From: JAWXVE01 sp044425575
GTDB taxonomy: Bacteria > Bacillota > Clostridia > Lachnospirales > Lachnospiraceae
Assembly: GCA_044425575.1 (NCBI GenBank)
Contig: JAWXVE010000055.1
Location: 1 to 15,833, forward strand
Length of the DNA: 15,833 nucleotides
Direction of reading: 5' to 3'
The notes beneath the pieces were generated by a model. That model was given only the letters and a program-made list of their open reading frames with translations. It made no database searches and was not told where the DNA came from. Position numbers and translations under genes: made by a program. Positions 1 through 7,067 of the stretch are shown one piece after another (the stretch's first letter is position 1; the number at the start of each line of letters is the position of its first letter).

Positions 1-269
1 ACAATGCACATCGAGCCTTAGATGATGCTAGGGACGCCCATGAACTATATCAATTATTGCTTGCCAAGAATGAACAGGTAGGGCAATGCCAACCTACGCC
101 ATTGCAATTCCAAGTGAAAAGAGAAGCACCAGCTTCTCCCCGAAACAAAGAGCGATTGCAAGCTCTTATTCTACAACACAAGTTAGAGGTTACCTATGAT
201 GTGGACCAGTTAACTAAGAATCAAGTAAGTCGTTATATGGACCAAATTCTTGCAACGTTTGGCCGATGA
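1..269 (+). CDS. DnaQ-like 3'-5' exonuclease, C-terminal part (5' end outside window)
   Basis: This open frame enters from the left edge (first full codon at base 3) and ends at TGA 267-269. About 88 residues are visible. The first of them contain HRALDDARDAHELY, which fits the Exo III motif (H-x4-D) of DEDDh exonucleases such as the DNA polymerase III epsilon/DnaQ family. This is normally the last catalytic motif of the fold, so the metal-binding residues D-E-D lie outside the window. A polar linker follows, then a short helical tail containing LTKNQVSRYMDQIL, which resembles small C-terminal helical modules seen on clostridial DnaQ-like exonucleases. The family removes nucleotides from DNA 3' ends in repair or proofreading. 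The TTG at 57 is internal and not a start. The last 56 bases overlap the convergent gene. Exonuclease identity is fairly secure from one motif; the exact subfamily is not. Confidence 0.72.
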   Translation, partial: NAHRALDDARDAHELYQLLLAKNEQVGQCQPTPLQFQVKREAPASPRNKERLQALILQHKLEVTYDVDQLTKNQVSRYMDQILATFGR

Positions 270-843
270 GCGATTTGCTCAACTTACTTAGATAACAAGA
301 ACGCCTATATAAATCATTCAATGCCATGCGATTGCCTTGACTGTGATAAATAGAAGCAAGAGCATGATAAGTTGTGCGAATATCCGATCCCGTCTCAACG
401 GAAAAGGATAAGAAGGCAATGGCAGTATCTAGTTCATTCGCTTCTTTATAGAGAATTCCTAGTTGATTTAATAATCGAGATAATCGAGTATAGCACAAAT
501 CATAATCGGTTAGAAGGGGTAAATTAGGTGCCCCATATTTTAACTTGAGATCTGTATTCGTTAGCCCTGCTAGATTCACAATGACCTTAGTAGATAAAGT
601 GGATAATTCCTCAAGGCAAGTGGCAATTTCAGGTGACCTAGTGGGGTTACTAGCTTCTAGTAAATCCGTAGGTATGGTAATATAAGTAAGAGAATCAAGG
701 GATTTCTTCCGCGTTTGATTGGCACGATACTCCCTAGACCAGAAGGCATCACGCTCTTTTTGCTCTTGATGATTAATGGAAATCATGCGTATGGTAAGGA
801 AAATAGCAAAGATAACAGAACTTGCAAAAATCAAGAAATTCAT
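214..843 (-). CDS. Membrane-anchored TPR-like hypothetical protein
   Basis: The protein has 209 residues. Residues 2-20 form one hydrophobic N-terminal segment, followed by a charged stretch (HQEQKERDAFWSREYRANQ), so it is probably anchored in the membrane with a cytoplasmic helical body. The C-terminal half contains helix pairs of tetratricopeptide type, for example LNQLGILYKEANELDTAIAF and TYHALASIYHSQGN (about residues 125-175). I do not recognise a named family. TPR folds generally bind proteins, and no catalytic motif is visible. The start ATG at 841-843 has AAAGGA upstream at suitable spacing and a TATAAT -10 box at 870-875. Its 3' end overlaps the convergent exonuclease gene by 56 bases with no terminator between. 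It diverges from the 34-codon gene at 900. Confidence 0.7.
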   Translation of the reverse strand: MNFLIFASSVIFAIFLTIRMISINHQEQKERDAFWSREYRANQTRKKSLDSLTYITIPTDLLEASNPTRSPEIATCLEELSTLSTKVIVNLAGLTNTDLKLKYGAPNLPLLTDYDLCYTRLSRLLNQLGILYKEANELDTAIAFLSFSVETGSDIRTTYHALASIYHSQGNRMALNDLYRRSCYLSKLSKSLIGQTLQEFGPYNDLLDS

Positions 844-869
844 ATATAATGTCCTTTCAGTAAGTAACG

Positions 870-899
870 ATTATAGGATAGTAAAACAGGAGGTTTCAT
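870..899 (-). promoter_or_regulatory. Candidate promoter of the TPR-like protein gene
   Basis: On the minus strand, a perfect TATAAT lies at 870-875. An ATGAAA hexamer (4 of 6 matches to TTGACA) lies at 894-899 with an 18-base spacer. Transcription would begin near 862, leaving a leader of about 20 bases that includes the AAAGGA ribosome binding site. The -35 half overlaps the ribosome binding site of the divergent small gene at 900. Confidence 0.45.
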
Positions 900-1004
900 A
901 TGTTTCATTGGAGTAAAAAAACAAAACAAATCATCTCTTTTGTAATTGTAATCATACTAGTTCTTGCCATGGTAGTGACACCCATTGCATCTTTATTGAT
1001 TTAG
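900..1004 (+). CDS. 34-residue single-pass membrane microprotein
   Basis: ATG at 900 is preceded by AGGAGG (889-894) at an ideal distance, and the frame closes at TAG 1002-1004 after 34 codons. The N-terminus is basic (MFHWSKKTKQ). It is followed by a run of about 20 aliphatic residues (IISFVIVIILVLAMVVTP) and a short hydrophobic end, so one membrane helix with the N-terminus inside is predicted. I recall similar tiny proteins, with a basic head and one helix ending near P-x-x-x-L-L, from clostridial genomes, but I know no proven function. The strong ribosome binding site and the clean coding/non-coding boundary support translation. It is not a signal peptide, because nothing follows the hydrophobic segment. 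Confidence 0.7.
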   Translation: MFHWSKKTKQIISFVIVIILVLAMVVTPIASLLI

Positions 1005-1029
1005 TAGGGAACTAGTACTTTTATATAAC

Positions 1030-1047
1030 CACAAGACATATCTTGTG
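1030..1047. promoter_or_regulatory. Inverted repeat in the leader of the PurM-like gene
   Basis: CACAAGA and TCTTGTG form perfect 7-base arms around CATA, ending 19 bases before the ATG at 1067. No T-run follows, so it is not an intrinsic terminator. A TATA-rich stretch at 1022-1028 immediately upstream could be a -10 region. The repeat is therefore a candidate operator or short leader hairpin for the 1067-4270 gene cluster. The Lrp-type regulator encoded two genes down could bind here, but that is inference. Confidence 0.35.
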
Positions 1048-1066
1048 TCAATAAGAAGGTGTAAGG

Positions 1067-2074
1067 ATGAATCTTGGAAAAGTGTCAGAGACCATTGTAA
1101 GGCGGTCTGTTTTAAAAGAAATTCATAGAACAAGAGAAGAAGTAATCATTGGCGCAGGGATTGGGGAAGACTGCGCTATTTTACAATTACAAAAAGAAGA
1201 ATCTGTAGTACTTGCTACAAATACTATGACGTATGATGTGGATGAAATGGGAAGATTACTTGTGCATAATGTAGCCAATAATCTTGCCACTATGGGAGCT
1301 ACACCAATTGGTTTGGAATTATCAATCTTATTGCCAGCAAGAGCCAGAGAAGTGCAAATTAAGCGAATCATGAGTGAAGTAAATCATACTTGTGAGCAAC
1401 TTGGAATGGAGATAGTAGGTGGGAGCACAGAAGTAACAGATGGAGTCAATAGACCTGTGCTAACGGCAACTGGAATTGGAAAGTGTAACAGGGAAGAACC
1501 TCTTATTACTAGTAAAATCAAGGTAGAAGAAGACATTGTCATGAGTAAGTGGATTGCCTTGCAAGGAACTGCTACGTTGGCCATGAAGGGCGAAGAAGGA
1601 TTAAAGCAGAGATTCTCTAGTGCTTTTGTGGAAGAGATGCAATCTTATGGAACTTATGCTAGTATTCTGCCAGAAGCCAATATTGCCAGAGAATATGGTG
1701 TAACGGCTATGCATGATGTATCACGAGGTGGTATATTTCAGGCACTGTGGGAACTTATACGCGAAACCCAGATGGGATTTGAAGTAGATATGAGGAAGAT
1801 GGCGGTCAAGCAGGAGACCATTGAACTATGTGAATATTACCAGATTAATCCCTATGCACTTGATGGGACAGGCGCTCTATTAATGGTAACAGAAGATGGG
1901 ACAGAATTAGTAAAAGCATTGGAAGAGGCCAATATAGAGGCTACTGTTATTGGAAGAACGAAAGCAGGTAATGACAAGATTGTTCATAACGAAGACCAAA
2001 AACGGTGCCTAGAGGCAACGAAATTAGATGAATATTATAAGGCAGCAGAACAAATAGAACAAGGGAAACGGTAG
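1067..2074 (+). CDS. AIR synthase-related (PurM/HypE-like) ATP-binding protein
   Basis: The protein has 335 residues and the layout of the PurM/HypE/ThiL/SelD superfamily. The N-terminal half holds GIGEDCAIL (31-39), a variant of the acidic metal/ATP-binding loop, then HNVANNLATMGATPIG (67-82) and GGSTEVTDG (118-126). The C-terminal half holds HDVSRGGIFQALWEL (216-230) and DGTGALLMV (266-274), matching the D-x-T/S-R-G-G and glycine-rich motifs of HypE. Members use ATP to activate an amide, carbamoyl or similar group. The C-terminal cysteine tail diagnostic of true HypE is missing (the protein ends EQGKR), and no hydrogenase genes are nearby. Hydrogenase maturation is therefore unlikely and the substrate unknown. 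ATG 1067 follows AGAAGG. It is first in a cluster with the Lrp regulator (27-base gap), aminotransferase and trmL, which suggests a role linked to amino-acid metabolism. Confidence 0.8.
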   Translation: MNLGKVSETIVRRSVLKEIHRTREEVIIGAGIGEDCAILQLQKEESVVLATNTMTYDVDEMGRLLVHNVANNLATMGATPIGLELSILLPARAREVQIKRIMSEVNHTCEQLGMEIVGGSTEVTDGVNRPVLTATGIGKCNREEPLITSKIKVEEDIVMSKWIALQGTATLAMKGEEGLKQRFSSAFVEEMQSYGTYASILPEANIAREYGVTAMHDVSRGGIFQALWELIRETQMGFEVDMRKMAVKQETIELCEYYQINPYALDGTGALLMVTEDGTELVKALEEANIEATVIGRTKAGNDKIVHNEDQKRCLEATKLDEYYKAAEQIEQGKR

Positions 2075-2101
2075 CGTGTAGGGAAAGGAAGAGGTGAAGG
2101 T

Positions 2102-2590
2102 ATGAGCATGAGAGAAGAGATATTAGGAGTCATTGAGAAGAATAGTCGTATTGATCTAAAAGAGCTTGCTATTATTCTTGGAATGCAAGAAGAAAGTGTC
2201 TTTAATGAAATGCATGCCATGGAACGAGAAGGTGTTATATGTGGATTTCATACATTAATTGACTGGGAAAAAACATCCGTTGAGAAAATCTCTGCACTAA
2301 TCGAGGTGCGCGTAACACCACAACGCGGCCACGGATTTGACTACATAGCGGAGAGAATCTATCAATATCCAGAAGTGAATTCTGTGTACCTAATGTCAGG
2401 TGCCTATGACCTAATGTTAATTCTAGAGGGTAAAACCCTGAAAGAAGTAGCTCAGTTTGTATCGGATAAGCTATCTACAGAAGAATCTATTATTAGTACG
2501 GCTACCCACTTTATCCTTAAAAAATACAAAGACCACGGAACTGTTTTATCTAAAAAAGCAGAGGATGAAAGGATTAAGGTGACGCCATGA
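2102..2590 (+). CDS. Lrp/AsnC-family transcriptional regulator, AlaR-like
   Basis: The protein has 162 residues. Residues 3-55 form the winged-helix DNA-binding domain (IDLKELAIILGMQEESVFNE, then EREGVICGFHTLIDW). Residues 63-140 form the RAM ligand-binding domain, with SVYLMSGAYDLMLILEG at 94-110. Such proteins form dimers or octamers and sense amino acids or related metabolites. The next gene is an AlaT-type aminotransferase read with a 4-base ATGA overlap. This is the same gene pair as alaR-alaT (yugG-yugH) in Bacillus subtilis, where the regulator activates alanine transaminase expression. By analogy it probably controls its own operon in response to alanine or a keto acid. ATG 2102 was chosen because AGGTG lies five bases upstream; a second ATG at 2108 is possible. 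Family is near certain; the AlaR assignment rests on context and likeness. Confidence 0.9.
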   Translation: MSMREEILGVIEKNSRIDLKELAIILGMQEESVFNEMHAMEREGVICGFHTLIDWEKTSVEKISALIEVRVTPQRGHGFDYIAERIYQYPEVNSVYLMSGAYDLMLILEGKTLKEVAQFVSDKLSTEESIISTATHFILKKYKDHGTVLSKKAEDERIKVTP

Positions 2591-3768
2591 GAAATCCCCT
2601 AGCAGAACAAGTAGTTGGGATTAAACCATCCGGTATTCGTAAGTTCTTTGATATTGTAAGTGAAATGAGTGATGCCATTTCTCTAGGTGTAGGAGAACCA
2701 GACTTTGATACACCTTGGCATATACGAGAAGAGGGGATTCATTCCCTAGAACGAGGGCGAACCTTTTATACATCCAATGCAGGTTTAAAAGAATTAAAGG
2801 TAGAAATCACGCATTATATGAAGCGTCGTATGGATGTTTCATATGACTGTGCCAATGAGGTTATTGTAACTGTGGGTGGTTCAGAAGCCATTGACATTGC
2901 ACTTCGGGCTATGATTAATCCAGGTGAAGAAGTGTTGATTCCGCAACCAAGCTATGTGTCTTATGAACCATGTGCCATCTTAGCAGGTGCTAAGCCAGTG
3001 ATTATTGAGTTGAAGCAAGAGAATGAATTTCGACTTACCAAGGAAGAATTATTAGATGCCATTACAGAAAAGACAAAAGTGTTGATTTTGCCATTTCCTA
3101 ATAATCCAACTGGTGCCATTATGAGACGAGAGCATTTGGCAGAATTGGCAGAAGTAATCATTGAGAAAGATATATTCGTCATATCAGATGAGATTTATTC
3201 AGAGTTATCTTACGATGGAGATCATGTTACCATTGCAAGTTTACCAGGGATGAGGGAGCGAACCATCGTAATTAATGGATTTTCCAAGTCATATGCTATG
3301 ACAGGGTGGCGGTTAGGATATGCTTGTGGACCAAGTCTGATTATTGAGCAGATGACGAAGATTCACCAATTTGCAATTATGTGTGCACCTACTACTAGCC
3401 AATATGCTGCAGTAGAGGCACTTGCACATGGTGATTCAAGTGTTGCTATGATGAAAGATTCTTATAATCAAAGAAGACGCTATCTAATCCATGCATTTCG
3501 TGAAATGAAGTTAGAATGTTTTGAACCATTTGGAGCGTTCTACGTATTCCCCTGTATACAAGAATTCAACATGACATCGGAAGAATTTGCAGTACGATTA
3601 TTAGAAGAAGAAAAGGTTGCAGTAGTACCGGGGACTGCATTTGGAGCATGTGGAGAAGGATTTCTGCGCATCTCTTATGCCTATTCCCTTGATAGCTTAA
3701 AGATTGCAATTGAGCGATTAGAACGATTTATTCAAAGATTACGAGAAGAAGCACAATCTGTACATTAG
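2587..3768 (+). CDS. alaT: PLP-dependent class I/II aminotransferase, AlaT-like
   Basis: The protein has 393 residues, the normal length for fold-type I aminotransferases. Visible landmarks are SLGVGEPDFDTP (32-43), PNNPTGA (171-177, with the conserved Asn of NPTG), the cofactor-binding Asp/Tyr in SDEIYSELSYD (200-210) and the Schiff-base lysine K234 in GFSKSYAMTGWRLG. Stretches such as PSGIRKFFD near the N-terminus and KVAVVPGTAFG near the end resemble B. subtilis AlaT (YugH), which moves the amino group between alanine/pyruvate and glutamate/2-oxoglutarate. The start codon overlaps the stop of the Lrp gene (ATGA), implying translational coupling. Aminotransferase identity is certain. Alanine as main substrate is inferred from likeness and the regulator partner; aspartate or aromatic substrates cannot be excluded. 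Confidence 0.88.
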   Translation: MRNPLAEQVVGIKPSGIRKFFDIVSEMSDAISLGVGEPDFDTPWHIREEGIHSLERGRTFYTSNAGLKELKVEITHYMKRRMDVSYDCANEVIVTVGGSEAIDIALRAMINPGEEVLIPQPSYVSYEPCAILAGAKPVIIELKQENEFRLTKEELLDAITEKTKVLILPFPNNPTGAIMRREHLAELAEVIIEKDIFVISDEIYSELSYDGDHVTIASLPGMRERTIVINGFSKSYAMTGWRLGYACGPSLIIEQMTKIHQFAIMCAPTTSQYAAVEALAHGDSSVAMMKDSYNQRRRYLIHAFREMKLECFEPFGAFYVFPCIQEFNMTSEEFAVRLLEEEKVAVVPGTAFGACGEGFLRISYAYSLDSLKIAIERLERFIQRLREEAQSVH

Positions 3769-3781
3769 AATGGGAGGCAGT

Positions 3782-4270
3782 ATGAATATTGTATTATACC
3801 AACCAGAAATACCTGCGAATACAGGCAATATTATGAGAACATGTGTGGCAACAGGCAGTACCCTTCACTTAATTGAACCACTTGGTTTTCGGTTAAATGA
3901 GAAGGAGTTGAAACGTGCGGGAATGGATTATTATAATGATATTAAGATGATTCGTTATATTAATTATAATGATTTCCTAGAACGCAATCGAAATGTAAAG
4001 GTGTATATGGCTACTACCAAGGCGCGCCATCTCTATACACAAGTACGGTACAATCCAAATGATTATATTATGTTTGGCAAGGAAAGCGCAGGACTTCCAG
4101 AAGAATTACTAGTAAAGCATGAAAAAGAATGCATACGCATTCCTATGTTAGATGAAATTCGTTCTCTTAATCTTTCCAATTCCGTATCAATTGTTCTCTA
4201 CGAGGCTTTAAGACAACAGAACTTTATTAACTTTAAGCTAGAAGGTGAGTTACACCGATTAGAATGGTAG
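3782..4270 (+). CDS. trmL: tRNA (cytidine(34)-2'-O)-methyltransferase TrmL
   Basis: The protein has 162 residues, typical of the TrmL (CspR/YibK) subfamily of SPOUT methyltransferases, which methylate the 2'-O of the wobble base in tRNA-Leu using SAM. Motif 1 is NIVLYQPEIPANTGNIMRTC at the N-terminus, motif 2 is MFGKESAGLPEELL, and motif 3 is IRSLNLSNSVSIVLYEALRQ, which together build the knotted cofactor site. I place the start at ATG 3782 because GGGAGG (3772-3777) sits four bases before it. The earlier in-frame ATG at 3770 would put that Shine-Dalgarno sequence inside the gene and lacks its own. It follows alaT after 13 bases and is probably the last gene of the cluster. Only four bases separate it from the convergent kinase gene, with no hairpin between. 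Confidence 0.93.
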   Translation: MNIVLYQPEIPANTGNIMRTCVATGSTLHLIEPLGFRLNEKELKRAGMDYYNDIKMIRYINYNDFLERNRNVKVYMATTKARHLYTQVRYNPNDYIMFGKESAGLPEELLVKHEKECIRIPMLDEIRSLNLSNSVSIVLYEALRQQNFINFKLEGELHRLEW

Positions 4271-4274
4271 TGAA

Positions 4275-5702
4275 TTAGAAATCATCTTCATAATCATCAT
4301 AAATTGGTAAGGTGAAGATGAATTCAGTTCCAACACCTTCTGTGCTGATTACATTAATATGCTCGTTATGGGAAGCAATAATTTCTTTTGTAATAGAAAG
4401 GCCAAGACCTGTTCCCTTCTTATCTTTTCCACGAGAAAGGTCGGTCTTATAGAACCGATTCCAGATTTGGCTTACATTATCTTTTGGAATTCCAATGCCG
4501 CTATCTTTAATGGAAACAAAGAGCTTGGAATTCTTCTCCGTTGTTTCAATACGAATCATGGAATCGTTATGACTGAATTTAATAGCATTATCTAACAAGT
4601 TGTAGAGGACTTGCTGAATCTTTCCCATGTCTGCCTCTATATACATCACATCATCTGTAAGAATTAATTCAATGGCTATCATCTTAGTCGTACAAGTGCC
4701 TTCGAAAGAAGCAGCCGTATTCTTAATCACCTCATTCACATCAAAAACAGTTTTCTCTAGAACAATTCCTTTGGTATTTAAATTATTCAATGTTAGTAAG
4801 CTATTCGTTAATTTTGTAAGGCGATCTGTTTCGTTTGCCACTATTGTTAAATATTTATCATATAATTCAGGAGGAATTGTTCCATCCTTCATAGCTTCTA
4901 CATAGCCCTTGATAGAAGTAAGTGGAGAACGAAAATCATGAGAAATATTAGCCACTAGATTCTTCTGATTGTCCTCAGATTTAGAAACTTCACTAGCCAT
5001 ATAGGAAAGTGAAGCTGCTAGATAGCCGATTTCATCTTCGCTTTCTAATTGTAATTCATAACGAAAGTTACCACTTGCATACTGCTCAGTTGCATAAGTA
5101 ATCTTACGAAGTGGTCGATATACCACTTCTGTGAAAAAGATTAAGATAATAAGGGAGAGCAAGAAGAGAAGTAAAAAGGTAATATAGGAAATCTCTAGTA
5201 ACTCATTACGACTTTCTATAATCTGGCTCATGGGACAGTGAATGACAACGTAACCTTGAACAGCATAATTAGAGGTAATGGGAGCGAATACGCTTAAGCG
5301 ATCTTCGCTAAAGCTTCCAAAAAAATTACCAATTGTATAATAAGAGTCTGTAAGAATAGTAGGATCGAAATTAGCTACGCTTACTTCTTCATCTACAGAA
5401 ATCGGCGAATCAGAATTCAAGATAAGACGGCCAGAAGGACTCATAATCCATATGGTGGAAGAGAGGAAGGTATCTAGGACTTGAAATTGTTGTTGTGCCA
5501 CATCAAGGGATACTTGATTAGAATATAAATCAGAAGCATAAGTATTGGCCATAAATGTGGCCTCTTCATAGAGTAAATCGGCCTTTTCTCTACGTAAATG
5601 CTCGTATGTTAAATTAGACACAAAAGTGCCTACAATGAGAAATCCGAAGAACCCATAGATTAAGTATGCCAATATGAATTTAAGGTATAAAGTTTTTTTC
5701 AT
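4275..5702 (-). CDS. Sensor histidine kinase with HAMP domain
   Basis: The protein has 475 residues. Membrane helices lie at about 8-28 and 172-193 and enclose an extracytoplasmic sensor domain of about 140 residues that I cannot assign. A HAMP linker (about 190-240, VYRPLRKITYATEQYASGNF) follows, then HisKA with the phosphoacceptor His255 in ISHDFRSPLTSIKGY. The HATPase domain has the N box LLDNAIKFS (369-377), G1 DSGIGIP and G2 GTGLGLS. All catalytic boxes look intact. It autophosphorylates and should pass phosphate to the OmpR-type regulator encoded at 6270-6971. It is the last gene of the minus-strand run, 39 bases after the S26 peptidase gene. The ribosome binding site is weak (a purine run AAAGAGATGA upstream), which may lower kinase level relative to the regulator. 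The signal sensed is unknown; envelope stress fits the peptidase neighbour but is inference. Confidence 0.94.
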   Translation of the reverse strand: MKKTLYLKFILAYLIYGFFGFLIVGTFVSNLTYEHLRREKADLLYEEATFMANTYASDLYSNQVSLDVAQQQFQVLDTFLSSTIWIMSPSGRLILNSDSPISVDEEVSVANFDPTILTDSYYTIGNFFGSFSEDRLSVFAPITSNYAVQGYVVIHCPMSQIIESRNELLEISYITFLLLFLLSLIILIFFTEVVYRPLRKITYATEQYASGNFRYELQLESEDEIGYLAASLSYMASEVSKSEDNQKNLVANISHDFRSPLTSIKGYVEAMKDGTIPPELYDKYLTIVANETDRLTKLTNSLLTLNNLNTKGIVLEKTVFDVNEVIKNTAASFEGTCTTKMIAIELILTDDVMYIEADMGKIQQVLYNLLDNAIKFSHNDSMIRIETTEKNSKLFVSIKDSGIGIPKDNVSQIWNRFYKTDLSRGKDKKGTGLGLSITKEIIASHNEHINVISTEGVGTEFIFTLPIYDDYEDDF

Positions 5703-5741
5703 GGACGATTCATCTCTTTCGATTAGATTAGCAACTTTATT

Positions 5742-6227
5742 TTACTGGAATTTGGCAACCCAAGCACCAGGATGGGTAAGGAGATATCCAAAGTCCTGTA
5801 AGGTAAATACATTAATATATTCAACAGACTTATTCTCAATTACAATATCTTGTACACAAGAAATGGGTACTGCCCCTATATCAGCACTATCATAAGAGTC
5901 TTCTTCGTTATCACCAAGAAAATAAACTTCTGTCTCACTAGATTGGTCGGCCACATAACGCTTGACCACATCTAAGGGTTCTCCCTCGTAATCAATGGTT
6001 AGTATAAGGAGAGAATCATCGGGAATCTCCTGTCCTTGGTGATAGATTTTCAGATATAAAGGGTCTCCGTCGGATAAAGTTGGTTCCATAGAATCTCCTG
6101 AAACAGTCATGGTTGTATATTGTGTTGCCAATATAAGTACCACCAGGAATAAATAGATAATTAAGGCAATGCAGCCAATATAAATCATATAAGTAGTCGC
6201 TTTGTTTTCAGTTGCTGAATTAATCAT
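5742..6227 (-). CDS. S26-family signal peptidase I-like protein
   Basis: The protein has 161 residues. One N-terminal membrane helix (about 13-35) leads to an extracytoplasmic domain with the family boxes in order. The serine nucleophile S46 is in SGDSMEPTL (43-51), followed by DGDPLYLK, the lysine general base K89 in LDVVKRYVA (85-93), and the terminal box FLGDNEEDSYDSADIGAVP (103-121). The catalytic dyad Ser/Lys is therefore present. Type I signal peptidases release exported proteins from their signal peptides at the outer face of the membrane. This copy is short and diverged, so it may have a restricted substrate. ATG 6225-6227 follows GGGAG at seven bases. It lies between a response regulator (42-base gap) and its kinase (39-base gap), an unusual position for the housekeeping enzyme, so a role in processing the sensor or a target protein is plausible but unproven. 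Confidence 0.85.
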   Translation of the reverse strand: MINSATENKATTYMIYIGCIALIIYLFLVVLILATQYTTMTVSGDSMEPTLSDGDPLYLKIYHQGQEIPDDSLLILTIDYEGEPLDVVKRYVADQSSETEVYFLGDNEEDSYDSADIGAVPISCVQDIVIENKSVEYINVFTLQDFGYLLTHPGAWVAKFQ

Positions 6228-6269
6228 GTCTCTTCTCCCTTGAATGAAATGTGATTCTTAGTAAACGTG

Positions 6270-6971
6270 TTATCTTGTTTCGAATTTGTACCCAATCCCC
6301 CATATAGTAGATAATGCCCAATGCTCATGTTCGTTAATCTTTTCGCGAATTCGCTTTACATGGACATCTACCGTTCTGGTATCTCCGATATATTCATATC
6401 CCCAGATTTGGTCTAGTAGCTGTTCTCTTGTAAATACGTGATTAGGTGAGGCGGCAAGAAAGTACAATACTTCTAGTTCTTTTGGAGGCATTTCAATTAC
6501 CTGATTCTGATAAAGCACGGAGTAATTGGTGAGGTTTACTGTAAGGTCTGGAAATTCCACCTTTTTCACATGAGAATTACGAGTATCGCTAGTAGGTGTG
6601 GACTTATAACGGCGGAGTATCGCTTTGACACGCGCTACTAGTTCTTTCGAGTCAAAAGGCTTTTCCATATAATCATCGGCACCAAGCTCTAACCCAAGTA
6701 CTTTGTCAAATACTTCTCCCTTAGCAGATAACATCATAATTGGGATATTTGATTTAGCACGAACTTCCCGACACACTTGATAGCCATCAATACCAGGTAG
6801 CATTAAGTCAAGTAAGATTAGACTAGGTTGAAAAGTATCGATGGTAAGTAGTGCGGATTCCCCATCGGGAGCAATTTGTGTGTCGTAACATTCCTTTGTT
6901 AGGTAGAGTGAGATTAATTCTGCAATATTATCATCATCATCTACAATTAAAATCTTCTGTTTTGTTGCCAT
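6270..6971 (-). CDS. OmpR/PhoB-family response regulator
   Basis: From the chosen start the protein has 233 residues. The receiver domain (5-118) carries the acidic pair D11/D12 in LIVDDDDN, phospho-acceptor D55 in LILLDLMLPG, serine in MMLSAK and K104 in MEKPFD. A winged-helix DNA-binding domain follows (about 138-233, with FTREQLLDQIWG and TRTVDVHVKRIREKI). Phosphorylation by the kinase at 4275-5702 should drive dimerisation on direct-repeat sites. I start at ATG 6969-6971, because GGAG lies six bases before it. The upstream in-frame ATG at 6983 lacks a ribosome binding site and would place this GGAG inside the gene. It follows mutS2 by 84 bases that are mostly a tandem repeat. Regulon unknown. 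Confidence 0.94.
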   Translation of the reverse strand: MATKQKILIVDDDDNIAELISLYLTKECYDTQIAPDGESALLTIDTFQPSLILLDLMLPGIDGYQVCREVRAKSNIPIMMLSAKGEVFDKVLGLELGADDYMEKPFDSKELVARVKAILRRYKSTPTSDTRNSHVKKVEFPDLTVNLTNYSVLYQNQVIEMPPKELEVLYFLAASPNHVFTREQLLDQIWGYEYIGDTRTVDVHVKRIREKINEHEHWALSTIWGIGYKFETR

Positions 6972-6987
6972 AGAGTTCTCCATTTCT

Positions 6988-7067
6988 AAAGTCGAGTTTC
7001 AATTGGGTTAATAGTTCCTTATTTAAAGTCGAGTTTCAATTGGGTTAATAGTTCCTTATTTAAAGTC
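6988..7067. repeat. 37-bp tandem duplication across the mutS2 stop codon
   Basis: Two perfect 37-base copies lie at 6988-7024 and 7025-7061, followed by the first six bases of a third (AAAGTC, 7062-7067). On the minus strand each copy reads from the last codons of mutS2 through TAA into the spacer. The copy nearer mutS2 supplies the real stop (7056-7058) and the other is a non-coding echo. It adds 37 bases between mutS2 and the response regulator gene. A TTGAAA and a TATTAA fall 20 bases apart across the copy junction, too far for a normal promoter. It is most simply a recent slippage or duplication event. Confidence 0.9.

Noticed and set aside
1067..2074. Calling the PurM-like protein HypE
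   Set aside because: The diagnostic C-terminal cysteine tail is absent and there are no hydrogenase genes nearby.
3770..3781. Earlier ATG start for TrmL
   Set aside because: The GGGAGG Shine-Dalgarno lies within this extension and serves ATG 3782, where the normal family N-terminus begins.
6972..6983. Earlier ATG start for the response regulator
   Set aside because: It lacks a ribosome binding site, whereas GGAG within the extension serves the ATG at 6969-6971.
6972..7055. Possible promoter for the response regulator within the tandem repeat (TTGAAA and TATTAA)
   Set aside because: The spacing of 20 bases is outside the usual 16-18 and no better pair is present, so I do not annotate it.
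6988..7061. CRISPR-like repeat pair
   Set aside because: The 37-base copies are directly adjacent with no spacer and no cas genes; this is a simple tandem duplication.
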